64,000 bases of DNA from positions 124,001 through 188,000 of the forward strand of contig CANLXA010000003.1 of assembly GCA_947494975.1 (NCBI GenBank), read 5' to 3'. Position numbers and translations under genes: made by a program. Below, piece after piece: positions 55,947-63,554 of the stretch. Source of the DNA: an uncultured Roseicyclus sp. Lineage in GTDB: Bacteria > Pseudomonadota > Alphaproteobacteria > Rhodobacterales > Rhodobacteraceae. The notes under the pieces are model-generated. The model was not told where the DNA came from. It saw only the letters and a program-made list of their open reading frames with translations, and did not search any database. Every line of letters starts with the position of its first letter. The stretch's first letter is position 1.

Positions 55947-56182
55947 TCGGGATCGGGCCGGGCGCAATCGCTTCACAGCATTTTGCGCCCTCTGCGGTCA
56001 AAACCGCCAAGTCTGGGTTGTGATGCGGTTTGGGTGGGTGCACACTCCATCCAAGCTGCCGTGGGCCGGGGTCGCTTGAAACCGCCGAGCCCACGCCCCA
56101 CGTTAAGACATCCTGAATGAGGAGGGGGCTAGGTTGCCGCAAAGCGGGGCCCGGACCCTCGGCCCAAGACACGAAGGAAGGC
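55947..56182 (+). other. lon upstream region
   Basis: 236 bp with no coding frame of note. It contains the heat-shock-type promoter at 56075-56104, and GAAGGAAGG precedes the lon ATG. Nothing else stands out. Confidence 0.6.
56075..56104 (+). promoter_or_regulatory. RpoH (sigma-32) type promoter of lon
   Basis: CTTGAAA (56075-56081), a 14-bp spacer, then CCCCACGTT (56096-56104) fit the sigma-32 -35 CTTGAAA and -10 CCCCAT-like elements. The start site would be near 56111, giving a leader of about 72 nt. lon is an established heat-shock gene, which supports the call. Confidence 0.75.
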
Positions 56183-58594
56183 ATGCCCATGCCCGAGCAA
56201 ACCATCTATCCCGTCCTGCCGCTGCGCGATATCGTCGTATTCCCGCACATGATCGTGCCGCTTTTTGTCGGTCGGGAAAAATCCGTCCGCGCCCTGGAAG
56301 AGGTGATGCAGGATGACAAGCAGATCCTGCTGTCGTCGCAGCGTGACCCGGCCGAAGACGATCCCGGCCCCGAAGGCATCTACGAACATGGCGTTTTGGC
56401 CAATGTGTTGCAGCTTCTGAAGCTCCCCGATGGCACCGTAAAGGTACTGGTCGAGGGTCGCCGTCGCGTGCGGATCACCGAATTTACCGCCACCGATCTG
56501 TTTTTTGAGGCCGCCGCGGTTGAGCTGGCGGAAACCACGGGCGATCTCGATGCCATTGCCGCGCTGACGCGGTCGGTGGCCGAGGAATTCGAAAAATACG
56601 CCAAGGTCAAAAAGAATATCCCCGAAGAGGCGCTGACGCTCGTGTCGGAGGCGTCAGACCCCGCCAAGCTGGCCGATCTGGTTTCGGGCCATCTGGGCAT
56701 CGAGGTGGATCAGAAGCAGGAGCTTCTGGAAACCCGCGAAGTCGCGGCGCGGCTGGAAAAGGTCTATGGCCTGATGCAGGGCGAAATGTCCGTGCTGCAG
56801 GTCGAGAAGAAGATCAAGACCCGCGTGAAATCCCAGATGGAGCGCACGCAGCGCGAATACTATCTGAACGAGCAGATGAAAGCGATCCAGCGTGAGTTGG
56901 GTGACGGCGAAGAAGGGGCCGGCGAAGTCGCCGAGCTGGAAGAGCGGATCGCTGAAACCAAGCTGAGCAAGGAGGCGCGTGAGAAGGCGGAGGCAGAGCT
57001 GAAGAAGCTCAAGAACATGTCGCCGATGAGCGCCGAGGCCACCGTAGTGCGGAATTACCTCGACTGGATGCTGTCGATCCCGTGGGGCGTGAAATCCCGC
57101 GTGAAGAAGGATCTGGGCCGCGCCCAGAAGATCCTCGATGACGATCACTATTCGCTTGAGAAGGTGAAGGAGCGGATCGTTGAATATCTGGCGGTGCAGC
57201 AACGCTCGAAGAAGCTGAAAGGCCCGATCATGTGCCTTGTCGGCCCGCCGGGCGTGGGCAAGACGTCGCTTGGCAAATCTGTCGCCAAGGCCACGGGGCG
57301 CGAGTTCATCCGCATCTCGCTGGGTGGCGTGCGCGACGAGTCTGAAATCCGCGGCCACCGCCGGACCTATATCGGTTCCATGCCCGGCAAGATCATCCAG
57401 GCACTGAAGAAGGCAAAAACGACCAATCCGCTGATCTTGCTCGATGAGATCGACAAGATGGGGCAGGACTTCCGGGGTGATCCTGCAAGCGCCATGCTGG
57501 AGGTGCTGGACCCGGAACAGAACTCGACCTTCGTCGATCACTATCTGGAGGTCGAATACGACCTGTCGAACGTGATGTTCCTGACCACGGCGAACTCCTA
57601 CAACATGCCGGGCCCGCTTCTGGACCGGATGGAGATCATTCCGCTGGCCGGCTACACCGAGGACGAGAAGGCGGAGATCGCCCATCGCCACCTGATCCCC
57701 AAGCAGGTGAAGAACCATGGGCTGAAGGCGAAGGAATTCACCCTTGAGCCCGAGGCCCTGCAGGAGATGATCCGCGTCTATACCCGCGAGGCGGGGGTGC
57801 GGAACCTGGAGCGCGAGATCGGCAAGCTCTGCCGCAAAGCGGTGACCAAGATCGTGCGTAAGGAGGTTGAAGAAGTTGTCATAACGCCTGACAATCTCGA
57901 CGATTTCCTCGGCGTGAAGAAGTATCGCTACGGCCTTGCGGAAGATGCCGATCAGGTCGGTGTCGTCACCGGGCTCGCCTACACGTCGGTGGGCGGGGAC
58001 CTGCTCCATATCGAGGCGCTTCAACTGCCGGGCAAAGGCCGGATGAAGACCACTGGCAAGCTTGGCGATGTGATGAAAGAGAGCATCGATGCCGCGTCAA
58101 GCTACGTGCGCTCCATCGCACCGCAGATCGGGGTGAAGCCACCGAAATTCGACCGGATGGACATCCACGTCCACGTGCCCGACGGCGCGACGCCCAAGGA
58201 TGGCCCAAGTGCGGGCCTCGCCATGGTGACGTCCATCGTGTCGGTGCTGACAGGCATTCCGGTGAAACGAGACATCGCCATGACCGGCGAGGTGAGCCTG
58301 CGCGGCAACGCGATGCCGATCGGCGGCCTCAAGGAGAAGCTTCTGGCGGCGCTGCGCGGTGGTATCACAACGGTGCTGATCCCGCAGGAGAACGAAAAGG
58401 ATCTGGTCGAGATCCCCGATAACGTGAAAGAGGGTCTGAATATCATCCCCGTCTCCCACGTGTCCGAGGTGTTGGAGCATGCGCTGACCGGTACGCCGGA
58501 GCCCATCGAATGGGACGAAGCCGCAGAGGAAGCGGCCCGTGCGGCCGCCGCCGCCTCCGGCATCAGCGGAGAAGGGGCCACGGCCCACCACTGA
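56183..58594 (+). CDS. lon: ATP-dependent Lon protease
   Basis: 803-residue LonA, which degrades misfolded and regulatory proteins. It has an N-terminal substrate domain, then AAA+ with Walker A GPPGVGKTSLGKS and Walker B LILLDEIDKM. The protease dyad is S676 (PKDGPSAGLAM) and K719 (GGLKEKLLAAL), 43 residues apart as in E. coli. ATG at 56183 follows GAAGGAAGG; an in-frame ATG 6 bp later is possible. The C-terminus is a short Ala/Glu-rich tail. It is preceded by a heat-shock-type promoter and followed by a strong terminator. Confidence 0.97.
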   Translation: MPMPEQTIYPVLPLRDIVVFPHMIVPLFVGREKSVRALEEVMQDDKQILLSSQRDPAEDDPGPEGIYEHGVLANVLQLLKLPDGTVKVLVEGRRRVRITEFTATDLFFEAAAVELAETTGDLDAIAALTRSVAEEFEKYAKVKKNIPEEALTLVSEASDPAKLADLVSGHLGIEVDQKQELLETREVAARLEKVYGLMQGEMSVLQVEKKIKTRVKSQMERTQREYYLNEQMKAIQRELGDGEEGAGEVAELEERIAETKLSKEAREKAEAELKKLKNMSPMSAEATVVRNYLDWMLSIPWGVKSRVKKDLGRAQKILDDDHYSLEKVKERIVEYLAVQQRSKKLKGPIMCLVGPPGVGKTSLGKSVAKATGREFIRISLGGVRDESEIRGHRRTYIGSMPGKIIQALKKAKTTNPLILLDEIDKMGQDFRGDPASAMLEVLDPEQNSTFVDHYLEVEYDLSNVMFLTTANSYNMPGPLLDRMEIIPLAGYTEDEKAEIAHRHLIPKQVKNHGLKAKEFTLEPEALQEMIRVYTREAGVRNLEREIGKLCRKAVTKIVRKEVEEVVITPDNLDDFLGVKKYRYGLAEDADQVGVVTGLAYTSVGGDLLHIEALQLPGKGRMKTTGKLGDVMKESIDAASSYVRSIAPQIGVKPPKFDRMDIHVHVPDGATPKDGPSAGLAMVTSIVSVLTGIPVKRDIAMTGEVSLRGNAMPIGGLKEKLLAALRGGITTVLIPQENEKDLVEIPDNVKEGLNIIPVSHVSEVLEHALTGTPEPIEWDEAAEEAARAAAAASGISGEGATAHH

Positions 58595-58621
58595 CGCCCT
58601 GTAAAATCTGAACACGAAAAC

Positions 58622-58654
58622 GAAACGCCCCGTCAGATCCGACGGGGCGTTTTC
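58622..58654. terminator. Bidirectional terminator after lon
   Basis: AAACGCCCCGTC (58623-58634) pairs with GACGGGGCGTTT (58641-58652) around AGATCC, flanked by T-rich sequence on both strands. It serves lon and probably the convergent small gene at 58687. Confidence 0.9.
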
Positions 58655-58686
58655 ATGTGTACGGCCGGTAGTCGAGGCGCGATTTT

Positions 58687-58884
58687 TTAGTAGTCTCCGT
58701 TGCCACCCGATACAGCCAGCGCGACAAGTATCAACGCAAAGAGCGGCACGATGATACCACCGGAACTGTCCGCGCTGTCCTGCGTAATCATCGTGACATC
58801 CATATGTGGAACGGCGGTGTCTTCGGCCGCCAAAGGTGTCGCCGACAGCACGACGGCCATCACAATCGTACAAAGACGTTTCAC
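58687..58884 (-). CDS. Small secreted or membrane protein (paralogue 1)
   Basis: 65 residues. A signal sequence (about 1-20, ATPLAAE) is followed by a short polar stretch and a hydrophobic C-terminal segment GIIVPLFALILVALAVSG. GTG start, with GGGGGGA upstream. It shares the G-I-x-VP-x-FAL pattern with the next small gene. Similar short proteins occur in many Rhodobacterales genomes, as far as I know of undefined function and sometimes mislabelled. Likely a tiny inner-membrane or envelope protein. Confidence 0.7.
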   Translation of the reverse strand: MKRLCTIVMAVVLSATPLAAEDTAVPHMDVTMITQDSADSSGGIIVPLFALILVALAVSGGNGDY

Positions 58885-58960
58885 GGGTATGTCCCCCCTT
58901 TTCGTGTTTACCCCACGTCAACGCTAACCGATTCGGTGCTTGGCGCAAAATCGGCACAGA

Positions 58961-58995
58961 AAAACGGCCCCGCCCGATAAGGGGCGAGGCCGTTC
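58961..58995 (-). terminator. Intrinsic terminator of the second small-protein gene
   Basis: On the minus strand, AACGGCCTCGCCC pairs with GGGCGGGGCCGTT across a short loop and is followed directly by TTTCTG, within a T-run. It lies about 50 bp past the stop of the gene at 59047-59232, so the two small genes are probably transcribed separately. Confidence 0.85.
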
Positions 58996-59046
58996 GAAAG
59001 ACTGTCCTCTGGCGTTGCTCAGAAGGCCGCAGGCCTCTGTCGCCAA

Positions 59047-59232
59047 TCAGCCGTGATGCAGCATGATCAGCAGCAGCAGCGCAAAGATCGGGACGAAAAT
59101 GCCCTGGTTCGACGCGGCGGTGTCCTCGACAACGACAACCTCGGGTACGTGCGGCTGGACGTAGCCCGATGCGTTTGCGGCGGGTGCCGCAACGGCGAGG
59201 CTCAGCGCGGCGGCGCAAGCAAGTTTCTTCAT
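59047..59232 (-). CDS. Small secreted or membrane protein (paralogue 2)
   Basis: 61 residues. A signal peptide (about 1-21, AVAAPAANAS) precedes a Val/Glu-rich linker (PEVVVVEDTAASNQ) and a C-terminal hydrophobic segment GIFVPIFALLLLIMLHHG. The ATG at 59232 follows GGGGAACCCC-type sequence; an ATG 30 bp upstream is less likely. It is a diverged tandem copy of the neighbour at 58687. A terminator lies just downstream. Confidence 0.7.
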   Translation of the reverse strand: MKKLACAAALSLAVAAPAANASGYVQPHVPEVVVVEDTAASNQGIFVPIFALLLLIMLHHG

Positions 59233-59568
59233 GGGGTTCCCCTTCAATGGCATTACAGACATGTCAGCGCGATCAGGCAGCGACCCGCTTCACCCTCTAG
59301 ATCACACCACGGGGCCGGTTCGATCAACGCAGTATCACCGTTTTTCGGCCCCAGATGGTCCGCGGACGGCCGTTTCGTGTCCGCGATGCCACGGTTTTGC
59401 GCATCGGAAACGGCCCCAAACCCCCGCGATGGCCCCGAAAGCGTGGCCCATGGGGCACGATGGCGAACCGATTCGAGCCGTTTTGCAGGTGATTCGTTGC
59501 CACGTTCCCGCCGCGCATCCCATGGTTGAGCCCGACGATTTCTTTGTGCTCACGACAGGTTACGCGAG
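59233..59568. other. Divergent intergenic region
   Basis: 336 bp between the small secreted-protein gene and the polysaccharide deacetylase gene. No coding frame, palindrome or tRNA was found. It must contain the two divergent promoters; I see no clear -35/-10 pair. Confidence 0.5.
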
Positions 59569-60345
59569 ATGGCCCCTCTCAGTCGCCGATCCCTGATCCT
59601 GGCCGCCACGTGCGGCCTGGCGATACCTGCGATCCTGCGCCCGGCCAGTGCGCAGGCGATCCAGCCGAGCTTTGCCGGTCGTGGCCCGATCCTGCGCGGG
59701 ATCGATGCCACCGTCACGCGGATCCCCACGGCGCAGCCGCTGGTTGCCATGACCTTCGATGATGGCCCCCATCCCAGCCTCACGCCGCAGCTTCTGGACA
59801 TGCTGGCCGCGCGGGGCATTCGCGCCACCTTTTATGTGATCGGCCGCAACGCCGCGCGATATCCGCAGATCCTCCAGCGGATGGTGGCGGAGGGGCACGA
59901 GATCGGCAACCACACCTGGTCGCATCCCAGCCTTTTCGGCCATTCCGATGCCTCGGTGCTGAACCAGATCGACCGGACCAATCAGGCGGTTCATGCCGCT
60001 GTGGGCCGCCCGCCCGTCACGATGCGCCCGCCTTATGGCAACCTCTATGACCGCCAGCGCCTGATGCTGTTCCAGGCCCGCGCCATGCCGACGATCATCT
60101 GGTCGGTGGACCCGCAGGATTGGCAACGGCCGGGATCTTCGGTCGTCTCGCAACGGATCGTGCGGAATTGCCATTCGGGCGGCGTGGTTTTGGCCCATGA
60201 CATCCATTCCGCCACGGTGCGCGCGATGCCGTCGGCGCTTGACGGTGTGACCGGGCGCGGATTTCGGTTCGTGACGGTTTCCGAACTGATCGGCTGGCCC
60301 CGCTGGGACCGCCGGAGATTGCGACTCGTTGCCGCCCGCGCGTAA
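59569..60345 (+). CDS. Exported polysaccharide deacetylase (NodB-homology)
   Basis: 258 residues. The N-terminus SRRSLILAATCGLAIPAIL looks like a Tat signal. The NodB domain has metal motif MTFDDGPHPSL (catalytic Asp and ligand Asp), HTWSHPS (two His ligands), RPPYGNLYDRQ and VLAHDIH. It deacetylates N-acetyl sugars of peptidoglycan or an exopolysaccharide in the periplasm or outside. The precise substrate is unknown. Confidence 0.9.
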   Translation: MAPLSRRSLILAATCGLAIPAILRPASAQAIQPSFAGRGPILRGIDATVTRIPTAQPLVAMTFDDGPHPSLTPQLLDMLAARGIRATFYVIGRNAARYPQILQRMVAEGHEIGNHTWSHPSLFGHSDASVLNQIDRTNQAVHAAVGRPPVTMRPPYGNLYDRQRLMLFQARAMPTIIWSVDPQDWQRPGSSVVSQRIVRNCHSGGVVLAHDIHSATVRAMPSALDGVTGRGFRFVTVSELIGWPRWDRRRLRLVAARA

Positions 60346-60470
60346 CCGGATTATCAGGCTCTACTGGCCTAACGACCTGATTTCGGCTACGTTGTCGATG
60401 AAACGGAAACAATCCGCGCGGCAGATCCGGCCAGGGACGCGCCAGAGCGGAGAGAGTAGGGGCACTCAAG

Positions 60471-60941
60471 ATGGCAACCAAAACCACCAAGGCAGCAACT
60501 AAAACCACGGCGCGGAAATCCACCTCCGCGGGCCCGCGCCGCAGCACCGCGAAATCCACCCGCGCCACCGCCGCCACATCGGAGGCCAAGCCGGCAGCCG
60601 TCGCGGCCAAGGCCCCCGTGGGCGTGGTGGAGCAGAGCGCTGCCGCAGCACCGAAATCCGATGATCGGCTGCGCCGCCCGGACCTGATCGAGGCCATTTC
60701 TGCCCGCGTGTCAGTCAAACGTTCGGACGTGAAGATGGTCATGGATGTGATGCTTGACGAGCTTGGCAAAGCGCTCGACGGCGCGGACGAGATTGTGGTG
60801 CCGCCGCTTGGAAAACTCATGGTCAAGAAACGGCTGGATAAACCCAACGGCCGGATGCTCACGGTGAAACTGAAACGCGCTCAACCCGAGCCGTTTGCAG
60901 GTGATGTGCCCCCCCTTGCGAATGCGGGCGATGAGGGCTAA
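60471..60941 (+). CDS. HU-family DNA-binding protein with lysine/alanine-rich N-terminal extension
   Basis: 156 residues. An N-terminal tail of about 65 residues rich in Lys, Thr, Ala, Ser and Arg (resembling histone H1 tails) leads into an HU/IHF domain (about 66-140; RRPDLIEAISARVSVKRSDVKMVMDVMLDELGKAL... VVPPLGKLMVKKR). Such proteins compact or bend DNA. It lies just before tRNA-Val, with no operon partner. The extension is longer than in ordinary HU (about 90 aa). Confidence 0.88.
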   Translation: MATKTTKAATKTTARKSTSAGPRRSTAKSTRATAATSEAKPAAVAAKAPVGVVEQSAAAAPKSDDRLRRPDLIEAISARVSVKRSDVKMVMDVMLDELGKALDGADEIVVPPLGKLMVKKRLDKPNGRMLTVKLKRAQPEPFAGDVPPLANAGDEG

Positions 60942-60957
60942 GTAGCCGCCACTCGGC

Positions 60958-61032
60958 GGGTGATTAGCTCAGTGGTAGAGCGCTTCGTTCACATCGAAGA
61001 TGTCGGGAGTTCAAATCTCTCATCACCCACCA
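60958..61032 (+). tRNA. tRNA-Val (anticodon CAC)
   Basis: Acceptor GGGTGAT pairs with ATCACCC. The D arm is TAGCTCAGTGGTAGAGCG. The anticodon stem is CTTCG/CGAAG with loop TTCACAT, so anticodon CAC. The T arm contains GTTCAAATC. The 3' end is encoded as A then CCA. Confidence 0.97.
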
Positions 61033-61207
61033 AGCCTCCCCACCCCGCCTCGTTTCTTCGTCTGGGCATGCCGTTGGCCCGACCGACGCGGCCCGCTGTG
61101 GCGGGACCTCTGGGTCGGGAGTTCAAATCTCTCATCACCCACCAAGTCTCCCCACCTCGCCTTGCTTCTTCGTCTGAGCATGCCGTTGGCCCGACCGACG
61201 CGGCCCG
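61002..61207 (+). repeat. Tandem duplication of the tRNA-Val 3' half and flank
   Basis: Copy 1 (61002-61095) begins inside tRNA-Val and copy 2 (61114-61207) repeats it 112 bp later with about five differences in 94 bp, all transitions. Copy 2 holds an orphan tRNA 3' half at 61114-61144 (variable-loop end to CCA) without acceptor 5' or anticodon parts. An 18-bp spacer (61096-61113) separates the copies. Confidence 0.9.
61114..61144 (+). pseudogene. Orphan tRNA-Val 3' half
   Basis: Identical in sequence to the T arm, 3' acceptor strand and CCA of the intact tRNA-Val, but no 5' half is present. It cannot fold into a tRNA. It is a remnant of a second gene copy or a duplication product. Confidence 0.8.
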
Positions 61208-61227
61208 TTTGCGTCATTGCCGCTTGG

Positions 61228-61386
61228 TCACGGGTCCTCTTCTGCCAATTGCGCCAAATCGGCGGCGCGGGACAGGCTGGCGAGTTCCTCGCGGAGCGAT
61301 GCGTCCATGCATTTAACGCAGAGAGGCCCCACCGGCGTCGGGCCGTAGCGGGTCAGGGCGAGCAGGCGGATCAGGATATCGGACAT
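61228..61386 (-). CDS. 52-aa CVKC small protein, second gene of the SoxR-controlled pair
   Basis: Below the usual size cut-off. It encodes MSDILIRLLALTRYGPTPVG, then a CVKC motif (PLCVKCMDAS), then a helical Glu/Ala-rich end. The ATG lies 4 nt after the stop of the DUF1127-like gene, with GACGAG between, so translation is probably coupled. The two closely spaced cysteines could bind a metal or act in redox. No known family is recognised. The open frame, the coupling and the SoxR-box promoter upstream support it. Confidence 0.6.
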   Translation of the reverse strand: MSDILIRLLALTRYGPTPVGPLCVKCMDASLREELASLSRAADLAQLAEEDP

Positions 61387-61390
61387 CTCG

Positions 61391-61594
61391 TCACCACAGC
61401 TCTGTGCGCAGGGGCGTGCGCTCGATTGCAGGCAGCCCCAAGTCGCGAGCCAGGTGCGGGTCGTGCAAGACCCGGTCCAAGTGCTGCATTTGCCGCGCCT
61501 TGGCAGCGCGCAGCCACCAGCGGCGCCACAGCCGCGACGCGCCTAGGGGGCGGGGTTGGGGTGTGGGGTGGGTCATCAAGAATTGGATCGACAT
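61391..61594 (-). CDS. DUF1127-like small basic protein under a SoxR-type promoter
   Basis: 67 residues. The C-terminal two thirds, with RRWWLRAAKARQMQHLDRVL and HDPHLARDLGLPAIE, have the DUF1127 pattern (aromatic/Arg helix, then L.D..L.DLGL). AGAGG lies 8 nt before the ATG. DUF1127 proteins in Rhodobacter have been reported as small RNA-binding factors tied to oxidative stress, a link I recall but cannot check here. It begins about 29 nt after the predicted start of a SoxR-box promoter (61630-61660) and is co-transcribed with the 52-aa gene. Confidence 0.72.
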   Translation of the reverse strand: MSIQFLMTHPTPQPRPLGASRLWRRWWLRAAKARQMQHLDRVLHDPHLARDLGLPAIERTPLRTELW

Positions 61595-61629
61595 GGGAAT
61601 ACCTCTTGGCGAATCATTGCGATTACAGG

Positions 61630-61660
61630 ACGCTACGACCTCAAGTTCACTTGAGGTAAA
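61630..61660 (-). promoter_or_regulatory. SoxR-dependent promoter and SoxR operator
   Basis: The minus strand reads TTTACC (61660-61655), then a 19-bp spacer, then TAGCGT (61635-61630). The spacer and -35 end contain the near-perfect palindrome CCTCAAGTTCACTTGAGG (61639-61656), which differs from the canonical soxS operator of E. coli by one central base. The long 19-bp spacer is the known hallmark of MerR-type promoters. It faces the DUF1127-like gene, and soxR itself starts 11 bp away on the other strand. Confidence 0.88.
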
Positions 61661-61666
61661 GGCCTA

Positions 61667-62161
61667 ATGTCATCCAAGGTTGCAAAAGATCTGAGTGTCG
61701 GAGAGATGGCCGCCCGCGCTGGTGTGCCGGTATCGACCCTGCATTATTACGAGGCGGAGGGGCTGATCCGGTCGTGGCGGAACAGCGCAAACCACCGCCG
61801 TTACGACCGGCGCGAATTGCGGCGGGTCGCGATCATCCGCACGGCGCAGGCCGTGGGCGTCCCGCTGAGCGAGATCAAGGCGCTGTTCGACGGTTTGCCG
61901 GGCGGTCGGATCAAGGCCGAGGATTGGGCCAGAGCCGCGACGCTTTGGGCCGACCGGCTGGACGATCAGATCGAAACGCTTCTGCGGTTGCGTGATCAGA
62001 TGAGCGCCTGCATCGGCTGTGGTTGCCTGTCGATGGATCATTGCCCGCTCTACAACCCCGACGACCGGATGGGCGCGCATGGCGCGGGGCCGCGGCGCTG
62101 GGTGGGCGACGCGGCGGAAGTGGCGGAGATGGATGCCAGCGGGGCGGCCGCGGATGTTTGA
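61667..62161 (+). CDS. soxR: Redox-sensing MerR-family regulator SoxR
   Basis: 164 residues. A MerR helix-turn-helix (about 8-45; VGEMAARAGVPVSTLHYYEAEGLI) is followed by a dimerisation helix and the [2Fe-2S] cluster motif C115-I-G-C118-G-C120-L-S-M-D-H-C126, with spacing identical to E. coli SoxR. Redox-cycling agents oxidise the cluster and turn the target promoter on. No soxS is present; the obvious target is the divergent small-gene pair. Its 3' end overlaps the phosphatase gene by 8 bp. Confidence 0.96.
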   Translation: MSSKVAKDLSVGEMAARAGVPVSTLHYYEAEGLIRSWRNSANHRRYDRRELRRVAIIRTAQAVGVPLSEIKALFDGLPGGRIKAEDWARAATLWADRLDDQIETLLRLRDQMSACIGCGCLSMDHCPLYNPDDRMGAHGAGPRRWVGDAAEVAEMDASGAAADV

Positions 62162-62762
62162 CCACCCGCCGCTCTACATCTTGCGCCACGGGGAAACCGA
62201 ATGGAATCGCGAGGCACGGTGCCAGGGCAGCCTCGATGCGCCGCTGACCGAATTGGGGCAGCAGCAGGCGGCGGCGCAAGGCATGATCCTGCGCGAGCAG
62301 GTTTTGCCGCGTTTTCCGGGCATCGATGTGGCCGTCAGCCCCTTGGGGCGCACCCGGAAAACCTGGGCTTTGGCGGCGGGGGCGGCGGGCCATGCCGACC
62401 TGCCGCATCGGATCGAGCCCCGATTGGCCGAGGTGCATATGGGGGTGTGGCAGGGCCGCCTGCGTGCCGACATTCTGGCGCTCGATGCCTTGGCGCAATC
62501 CATGCCGAATGTCTTCGAGCTGTCCCTCGCCGCACCGGCGGGTGAGGATTTCGAGGCGCTGCACGCCCGCCTTGTTCCGTTCATTCAGGGCCTCACCCGG
62601 CCCACCATCTGCGTGACCCATGGCATCACGTCGCTGATGCTGCGCGGGCTTCTTCGCGGCCTCGATCGGAGTGATATGGCGGCCCAGGGCCACGACCAGG
62701 GGGTGATCTATGCGCTTGCGGATGGGAAGGAGCGTATTCTGCGCCCGGTGATGCAAGATTGA
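62154..62762 (+). CDS. Histidine phosphatase family protein
   Basis: 202 residues of the phosphoglycerate-mutase-like fold. The catalytic LRHGETEWN contains the RHG motif, the second histidine is in CVTHGITSL, and VAVSPLGRTRKTW supplies the second arginine. Enzymes of this shape dephosphorylate small metabolites or proteins; the substrate is unknown. The ATG overlaps soxR by 8 bp, so the two are co-translated and the phosphatase may belong to the same regulon. Confidence 0.9.
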   Translation: MFDHPPLYILRHGETEWNREARCQGSLDAPLTELGQQQAAAQGMILREQVLPRFPGIDVAVSPLGRTRKTWALAAGAAGHADLPHRIEPRLAEVHMGVWQGRLRADILALDALAQSMPNVFELSLAAPAGEDFEALHARLVPFIQGLTRPTICVTHGITSLMLRGLLRGLDRSDMAAQGHDQGVIYALADGKERILRPVMQD

Positions 62763-62807
62763 CCCTTGCCCGACGCCCCGCCGCCGCGCTATCAGGCGCG
62801 TCGGAAT

Positions 62808-62883
62808 GGGTGGTTAGCTCAGTTGGTAGAGCGTCTCGTTTACACCGAGGATGTCGGGGGTTCGAGCCCCTCACCACCCACCA
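62808..62883 (+). tRNA. tRNA-Val (anticodon TAC)
   Basis: GGGTGGT pairs with ACCACCC; the anticodon loop TTTACAC gives TAC; the T arm contains GTTCGAGC; CCA is encoded. It is an isoacceptor of the tRNA-Val 1.8 kb upstream. Confidence 0.97.
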
Positions 62884-62884
62884 C

Positions 62885-62915
62885 CCAAGCGTTCTGCCGC
62901 AGGCAGGTTGCTTGG
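62885..62915 (+). terminator. Hairpin after tRNA-Val(TAC)
   Basis: CCAAGC (62885-62890) pairs with GCTTGG (62910-62915), and inside it CTGCC (62894-62898) pairs with GGCAG (62902-62906), with symmetric GTT bulges. It sits directly after the tRNA 3' end. No T-run, so its role as a terminator or processing signal is inferred. Confidence 0.5.
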
Positions 62916-63085
62916 TAACCAACAGTTCGCACGCGGCGAGATTGTTTGGGCCCGACGGCGGGTTTTTGCGCGGGCACGGGTCCACATAAGCCACATCTCA
63001 GGGCAACGACCGTCCCATCGCCTTGACCCGCCCATCCGGTCATGGCCACACTCCAAGTAGTTCCGCAGACAGAACAGGACCTCGG

Positions 63086-63451
63086 ATGAGCGACACCAAG
63101 ATCATGCCCCCGGGCCAGGGCAATCCATTGCAACCGGCCATCATCATCTACCTTGTCTATGCCGGCAGCTTCTTTGTGCCCTTCGTGGCGATTGGCGGCC
63201 TTGTCTACGCCTATGTTGAGCGGGGCAAGGATCCGGTGCTCGACAGCCATCTGGATTTCCAGATCCGCACCTTCTGGTGGGGCCTTCTCATCCTGACCAT
63301 CGGGATTATCCTGACTTTCATTCTGATCGGTATGCTGGTGATCCTGTTCTGGGTTGTCTGGACCGTGGTGCGGATCATCACGGGCATTCAATTGGCTCAG
63401 AAACAGCAACCTGTCAGCGGTGTCGAACTGTTCGGGCTGAAAGCCGTCTAA
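63086..63451 (+). CDS. Small integral membrane protein (DUF4870-like)
   Basis: 121 residues. Three hydrophobic segments (about 18-45, 62-90, then 85-105) with [16 protein letters not shown] and [20 protein letters not shown]. The layout resembles the DUF4870/Tic20-like group, which has no defined role. ATG at 63086 is used; the upstream in-frame extension lacks conserved sequence and overlaps a non-coding stretch. Confidence 0.75.
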   Translation: MSDTKIMPPGQGNPLQPAIIIYLVYAGSFFVPFVAIGGLVYAYVERGKDPVLDSHLDFQIRTFWWGLLILTIGIILTFILIGMLVILFWVVWTVVRIITGIQLAQKQQPVSGVELFGLKAV

Positions 63452-63554
63452 TCGGTGCGATTGCGCACAGAACGGGTTCGGTGCGGGGGAATTGGCGCGC
63501 GGACAGCGTGGCGCTACCTATTCGTCGACCCCAACGCCGAAAGGAGCCCGCGCC

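Noticed and set aside
59231-59596. 121-codon plus-strand frame before the deacetylase gene
   Set aside because: Composition looks random, the start lacks a ribosome site, and it overlaps the deacetylase start in another frame.
60958-61207. Integrated mobile element at tRNA-Val
   Set aside because: Repeats are only 112 bp apart and no integrase or cargo lies between or nearby.
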